Below are positions 6,666 through 9,109 of a DNA stretch of 9,109 nt, one piece after another. Made by a program: the position numbers and the translations under genes. The stretch spans positions 1 through 9,109 of the forward strand of contig CAJGDN010000036.1 of the NCBI GenBank assembly GCA_904502245.1, given 5' to 3'. This DNA comes from an uncultured Alphaproteobacteria bacterium. Its GTDB lineage: Bacteria; Pseudomonadota; Alphaproteobacteria; Rs-D84. Every line of letters begins with the position of its first letter. Within the stretch, counting starts at the first letter, position 1. Under the pieces are notes generated by a model. The model made no database searches. It had not been told where the DNA came from and saw nothing but the letters and a program-made list of their open reading frames with translations.

Positions 6666-6819
6666 CAGTTGTTAATCTGTTGGTCGCACCATATTAATTA
6701 AAACGTTTATGTGTGTATCTCATTTTATATGTGCTACTTTGTTTTTGTTTGCTCTGTTGATTATTATACAAAAATTTTAAAAAGTAAAGAAAAATATACA
6801 ATAAAAAACATAAACAAAG

Positions 6820-6847
6820 TTGACAAAACAGTATTTTATACTATATT
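6820..6847 (+). promoter_or_regulatory. Promoter of the glycosyltransferase gene, likely giving a leaderless mRNA
   Basis: A perfect -35 TTGACA (6820-6825), a 16-base spacer and TATATT (6842-6847) lie immediately before the ATG at 6855. The expected transcript start, about 7 bases past the -10 box, falls at 6854-6855, on the start codon. No Shine-Dalgarno sequence is present, consistent with leaderless initiation. Confidence 0.65.
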
Positions 6848-6854
6848 TAGATAT

Positions 6855-7949
6855 ATGAAAGAACCAGTATTATCAATTATTATACCAATGTACAACACTG
6901 CCCCGTATATTCGACAGTGCCTGGACAGTATTATTGTACAGAATGGGTTTCCGGATTTTCAGGTGATTGTTATTGATGATGGTTCAAACGACAATGGCGC
7001 GGATATCGTTCAGGAATATTCACTGAAACATTCAAATATCGAACTGTATAAACAGAAAAATCAAGGCGTGTCCGCGGCACGTAATCGCGGATTAGATGTG
7101 GCACGCGGCGAATTTATTAGCTTTGTTGATGCAGATGATATGGTTGGGGTATCGCATAAAGTATGTGATAAATATCTGTACAGACCAACGATGAATTTTG
7201 AACACGGTAATATGATGTACAGAAATGGCATAATAGACAACCATTTCCCATCAGCCCCACTGGGTGACACATATTACTTTAAACGTATGATTGATTCCGC
7301 ACGCAGAAATGGCGCAGAAATTGCCATGGGGGGCAAAGTTGGTGTAAAACATTCAGAATCTAAAATTACCGCTTTATTATATGACACTAATCGCGTATTT
7401 GATACAAAATTGAAAGACAAAAAAATTATGATTTTGCAGGCATATGACCGTGAAAGTGCAAATTTCGCAGTTTATAAGCGCGACTTTCTGAAACAACATA
7501 ATCTGCGATTTGAAATTGATATGCCATTGGATGAAGATATTTTATTCTGTATGTTGGCAACATTGCACGCTAAGAAAATATCAACAATTTGCGACAGCAT
7601 ATATTATTATAATCGTCGTTCAGGTTCATTAACCGACTATGAATCATATATGTCATCTGCGGGTGCAAAACATAGGTTTTCAACATCACTAATCCAGTTA
7701 TTTGGTTCTTTTTTAATGAATTTAGCAAAATATCCAGAATATGCAGAAATATATAAAAAATACATGCACGAATTTGCCACATATTCGTATGAAGCAGTTT
7801 GGGGACATTCCAGTTTTTATCCTGGCGCATACTGCAATTTTTGTTCTGAAAATACATGTGAAAACTGCGAACATCTTCAAAAAAATATCAAAGGCATAAG
7901 AAAGGGACTTAAAAAACTGATGCCAAACAGAATTCAAAAAACAAAATAA
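6855..7949 (+). CDS. Family 2 glycosyltransferase
   Basis: This is a GT-A fold, inverting-type glycosyltransferase that transfers a sugar from a nucleotide-sugar donor, probably to a surface polysaccharide or lipid-linked glycan; the exact sugar cannot be told. From the ATG at 6855 the product is 364 residues. The frame is open back to 6711, but that stretch is very AT-rich, unlike GT2 proteins, and contains the promoter. Visible motifs: LSIIIPMYN (6-14); VIDDGSND (39-46, nucleotide-binding Asp); GVSAARNRGLDVARGEFISF (71-90); VDADDM (91-96, the metal-binding DxD); and LDEDILF (225-231), probably the catalytic-base region. The C-terminal third is helical and bears a CX2CX4CX2C cluster (Cys 327, 330, 335, 338), unusual for the family. 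No transmembrane segments are seen. It is a lone gene, divergent from lysS and followed by its own terminator, with no other glycan genes nearby. Confidence 0.88.
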   Translation: MKEPVLSIIIPMYNTAPYIRQCLDSIIVQNGFPDFQVIVIDDGSNDNGADIVQEYSLKHSNIELYKQKNQGVSAARNRGLDVARGEFISFVDADDMVGVSHKVCDKYLYRPTMNFEHGNMMYRNGIIDNHFPSAPLGDTYYFKRMIDSARRNGAEIAMGGKVGVKHSESKITALLYDTNRVFDTKLKDKKIMILQAYDRESANFAVYKRDFLKQHNLRFEIDMPLDEDILFCMLATLHAKKISTICDSIYYYNRRSGSLTDYESYMSSAGAKHRFSTSLIQLFGSFLMNLAKYPEYAEIYKKYMHEFATYSYEAVWGHSSFYPGAYCNFCSENTCENCEHLQKNIKGIRKGLKKLMPNRIQKTK

Positions 7950-7979
7950 AAAACCGCCCTGATGGACGGTTTTTAAAAT
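7948..7979 (+). terminator. Intrinsic terminator after the glycosyltransferase (repeat copy 1)
   Basis: The inverted repeat ACCGCCC-TGAT-GGACGGT is flanked by A and T runs. It begins at the glycosyltransferase stop codon and is usable in both directions. The same 32 bases recur exactly at 8127-8158. Pairing is slightly better on the - strand (G-U in place of a C-A mismatch). Confidence 0.8.
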
Positions 7980-7987
7980 ATTCGCTC

Positions 7988-8056
7988 TGCCCCAGGGGGG
8001 CTATGCGCAAATTTGTAGTTGCGCGAACTGCGCTGGCTTGTTCTTGCATACAAATT
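7988..8056. repeat. Hairpin-rich intergenic segment with 9-bp inverted repeat
   Basis: A perfect inverted repeat, aaatttgta (8010-8018) and tacaaattt (8048-8056), encloses about 29 bases containing GCGC-rich short repeats. Immediately to its left, gcccc-agg-ggggc forms a second hairpin (about 7989-8001). No gene is apparent here. Confidence 0.5.
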
Positions 8057-8099
8057 TTGGTGCGAGCAAAGTACTTCGGGGACTGCGTCCCCTCGCCTC
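8052..8099 (-). repeat. Degenerate partial copy of the 3' half of tRNA-Gly
   Basis: Bases 8052-8071 exactly repeat 8155-8174, which are the last 14 bases of tRNA-Gly (including CCA) plus 6 flanking bases. Further on, the - strand continues GAGGCGAGGGG...CCCC, paralleling the tRNA's GAGGTCGAGGG...CCCC from the variable loop through the T arm. The T-loop itself is not kept: it is replaced by a GGGGAC-GCA-GTCCCC hairpin. An outer TGCGAG/CTCGCA pairing restores a short acceptor-like stem ending in ACCA. It is a tRNA relic or tRNA-derived repeat, not a functional tRNA. Confidence 0.6.
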
Positions 8100-8126
8100 G
8101 CATCTCGCCCCTTTGCCGACAAAATC

Positions 8127-8158
8127 AAAAAACCGCCCTGATGGACGGTTTTTAAAAT
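8127..8158 (-). terminator. Intrinsic terminator of tRNA-Gly (repeat copy 2)
   Basis: Three bases after the encoded CCA of tRNA-Gly, the - strand reads ACCGTCC-ATCA-GGGCGGT followed by TTTTTTG, a complete hairpin with one G-U pair and a T-run. It is identical to the copy at 7948-7979. Confidence 0.85.
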
Positions 8159-8160
8159 TT

Positions 8161-8237
8161 TGGTGCGAGCAAAGGGGCTCGAACCCTCGACCTCAACCTT
8201 GGCAAGGTTGCGCTCTAGCCAACTGAGCTACGCTCGC
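8161..8237 (-). tRNA. tRNA-Gly (anticodon GCC)
   Basis: This is a complete cloverleaf of 77 bases including an encoded CCA. The acceptor stem GCGAGCG pairs with TGCTCGC (one G-U pair). The D arm is GCTC...GAGC with AGTTGG in the loop. The anticodon stem CAACC/GGTTG encloses the loop TTGCCAA, giving anticodon GCC (+ strand 8201-8203), which reads the GGC and GGU glycine codons. The variable loop is AGGTC. The T arm is GAGGG-TTCGAAC-CCCTT, and the discriminator base is A. The gene has a plausible promoter and a terminator of its own. Confidence 0.97.
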
Positions 8238-8248
8238 ATTGCGTGGTA

Positions 8249-8278
8249 TATAATGACATATATTTTATAAAATTGCAA
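8249..8278 (-). promoter_or_regulatory. Promoter of tRNA-Gly
   Basis: On the - strand, TTGCAA (8278-8273) is followed by an 18-base spacer and TATATA (8254-8249), placing the transcript start a few bases upstream of the mature tRNA end at 8237. The AT-rich spacer and position fit a strong tRNA promoter. Confidence 0.55.
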
Positions 8279-8297
8279 GTCTTTTTTATAAAAAATT

Positions 8298-8324
8298 AAA
8301 AGTCCTGAATTTTACGGGACTTTT
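8298..8324 (-). terminator. Intrinsic terminator of the right-hand membrane-protein operon
   Basis: The inverted repeat aaaagtcc (8298-8305) and ggactttt (8317-8324) forms an 8-base stem with an 11-base loop. On the - strand it is followed by AATTTTTTATAAAAAA. The stop codon of the 84-residue gene (8312-8314) lies inside the loop. Confidence 0.85.
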
Positions 8325-8566
8325 TGTAGATTTTGCGACTTAATATATTCGAATTTTAGCGAATCCAACGCAAACTGTTTACGCATTTCTTCCAGTTTTT
8401 GGCGTTCCAATTCATTAGATTCTTTTAATTCAGAATAAATACTGGAAGTATTAAGCCATATACCCGCAACTGCAATCGCAAGCAACCACGAACGACCACC
8501 AACCCACTTGGTACGGATTGGTGATTCAATTGCACGCTGCGATATATTAACATCATGTTCTGACAT
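8312..8566 (-). CDS. Small hypothetical membrane protein with C-terminal coiled coil, 84 aa
   Basis: I do not recognise this protein. It has a hydrophilic N-terminus (about 25 residues), one short membrane segment around residues 26-43 (SWLLAIAVAGIWLNTSSIY), and then a charged helix (about 45-77: SELKESNELERQKLEEMRKQ and onward) with heptad-like leucines that could form a coiled coil. The positive RTK and GGR before the membrane segment suggest an inside N-terminus. A purine-rich site (AAGGCGAAG) precedes the ATG. It lies 16 bases after the larger membrane-protein gene, and the pair ends at a terminator that overlaps this gene's last codons, so they form an operon. It may be a partner subunit of the upstream product, which also combines one membrane helix with an extended helix; that is inference. 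Confidence 0.7.
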   Translation of the reverse strand: MSEHDVNISQRAIESPIRTKWVGGRSWLLAIAVAGIWLNTSSIYSELKESNELERQKLEEMRKQFALDSLKFEYIKSQNLQKVP

Positions 8567-8582
8567 TTTACTTCGCCTTGTT

Positions 8583-9109
8583 TTAAAACCATGTCCATGG
8601 CTGAAATACTTTTAACAATCCCAGCGCAGTACGTTTATCTGCATAGGTGTGCCCACAGCGCGGACATACATTAAACGGCTTCAAAATTGCCTTGGCTTTT
8701 TTAAACAATATAAACCAGATATACAGACCAATTGCCCAGGCAGCAACCACCAATCCCCACGCGACATAACCAAAGTATTTATCAACCGTATTTGTAATAA
8801 CTGTTATTGTCATTACATCTGATTTAGATAAATCATTATATATTTTTGTTGCAACAGGCCAACTGGATGGGCGCCATGGATACACGTGTTCAATTCCATA
8901 ATTGGTCAGCAACGTTGTACCCAAACCGCCCGATTGCTTGTCCAGCGCAGTTTTTATCGCACTGTCCAGCGCTTTATCAATTTCTGTCTGGGCGACACGT
9001 GTCAGATTGGATTTTACAGAATCTAATTTTTCGTTTACCAGTTTGGCTGTGTTATCAACTTTTTCTATCGCTTCGTTCGCCTTGCCAACACCTTTGTCAA
9101 CGGATGCGA
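8583..9109 (-). CDS. Hypothetical membrane protein with amphipathic repeat helix and CxxC motif (5' partial)
   Basis: The frame is open to the right edge, so the N-terminus is missing; about 175 residues are visible. The first 60 form a long charged helix with recurring V-x-(K/N)-x-x-(D/E) spacing (VDKGVGKANEAIEKVDNTAK, then KLVNEKLDSVK, then EIDKALDSAIKTALDK). It resembles amphipathic or coiled-coil repeats found in stress and membrane-stalk proteins. A loop with aromatic residues follows (GIEHVYPWRPSSWPVATKIY), then one membrane helix (YVAWGLVVAAWAIGLYIWFILF). The tail carries CPRCGHTY, a single CxxC plus His that could be half of a zinc site, and ends FQPWTWF. A TTG at 8924-8922 could serve as an internal start, but the open frame and continuing helix pattern upstream argue that the gene begins beyond the window. 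Function unknown. Confidence 0.7.
   Translation of the reverse strand, partial: ASVDKGVGKANEAIEKVDNTAKLVNEKLDSVKSNLTRVAQTEIDKALDSAIKTALDKQSGGLGTTLLTNYGIEHVYPWRPSSWPVATKIYNDLSKSDVMTITVITNTVDKYFGYVAWGLVVAAWAIGLYIWFILFKKAKAILKPFNVCPRCGHTYADKRTALGLLKVFQPWTWF

Larger units (their letters stand above)
7948..8158. repeat. Pair of identical 32-bp direct repeats (terminator sequence)
   Basis: Bases 7948-7979 and 8127-8158 are identical, in the same orientation, with starts 179 bases apart. Each contains the whole ACCGCCC...GGACGGT hairpin and its A and T tracts. The second copy sits just downstream of tRNA-Gly on the - strand. The 147 bases between them code for nothing I can support, but contain several hairpins and a tRNA 3'-half copy. 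Confidence 0.85.

Noticed and set aside
6672..6692. Possible lysS leader peptide MVRPTD on the - strand
   Set aside because: It has no ribosome site and no lysine codons, so it does not support a classic ribosome-mediated attenuator for lysine.
6711..6854. N-terminal extension of the glycosyltransferase (48 residues)
   Set aside because: The DNA is extremely AT-rich, contains a consensus promoter, and GT2 proteins start near the LSIIIPMYN strand.
8052..8102. A second functional tRNA-Gly
   Set aside because: There is no anticodon arm, D arm or TTCGA T-loop; only the 3' end is kept.
7909..8103. 64-residue - strand frame over the repeat region
   Set aside because: It crosses both a terminator and the end of the glycosyltransferase gene; no ribosome site or domain.
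7948..8174. The repeats as a CRISPR array
   Set aside because: Only two copies of each repeat, unequal spacing and a tRNA/terminator identity explain them better.
8038..8226. 62-residue + strand frame through the tRNA-Gly gene
   Set aside because: Its C-terminal half is antisense tRNA-Gly and the rest is the repeat region; typical spurious translation.

Overview
The window looks like a compact bacterial chromosome segment from an AT-leaning organism. Genes are closely packed, with ATGA start/stop overlaps, short intergenic gaps and intrinsic terminators. The housekeeping genes (tsaB, rimI, class II lysS, a cold-shock-domain protein, tRNA-Gly with encoded CCA) are bacterial. I suspect a host- or gut-associated alphaproteobacterium from the general style of the genes, but nothing in the window proves a lineage. 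If it is an alphaproteobacterium, a class II lysyl-tRNA synthetase is noteworthy, because many members of that class use the unrelated class I enzyme.

Left part (1-1890, + strand): a tightly coupled run of five genes. They are the C-terminal piece of a Lon-type AAA+ protein that stops where the peptidase domain should begin, an unknown 128-residue protein, tsaB (t6A tRNA modification), a very AT-rich unknown 108-residue protein, and rimI (GNAT N-acetyltransferase). tsaB and rimI are frequent neighbours in bacteria.

Middle (1885-6611, - strand): read in the direction of transcription, lysS is followed after 20 bases by a 466-residue protein carrying what I read as a divergent RelA/SpoT-like nucleotidyltransferase domain, then a terminator. 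Next comes a cold-shock-domain protein with an arginine-rich tail, then a terminator, then a compact PIF1/RecD-like helicase that ends convergently on rimI with a 6-base overlap. The lysS leader contains a terminator-like hairpin with a T-run and an upstream segment that could compete with it.

Right part (6612-9109): a family 2 glycosyltransferase on the + strand, apparently read from a leaderless transcript and carrying a four-cysteine cluster near its C-terminus. It is followed by about 210 bases of repeat-rich intergenic DNA holding two exact 32-bp terminator copies and a degenerate copy of the 3' half of tRNA-Gly. The intact tRNA-Gly(GCC) gene follows on the - strand. Upstream of it on that strand is a two-gene operon of unknown membrane proteins, the first cut by the right edge.

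The items most worth follow-up are the lysS-linked RelA/SpoT-like protein, the lysS leader hairpin, and the duplicated tRNA 3' half/terminator structure beside the glycosyltransferase. No CRISPR array, transposase, integrase or recognisable defence system is present. No stretch over 300 bases lacks an annotated feature.
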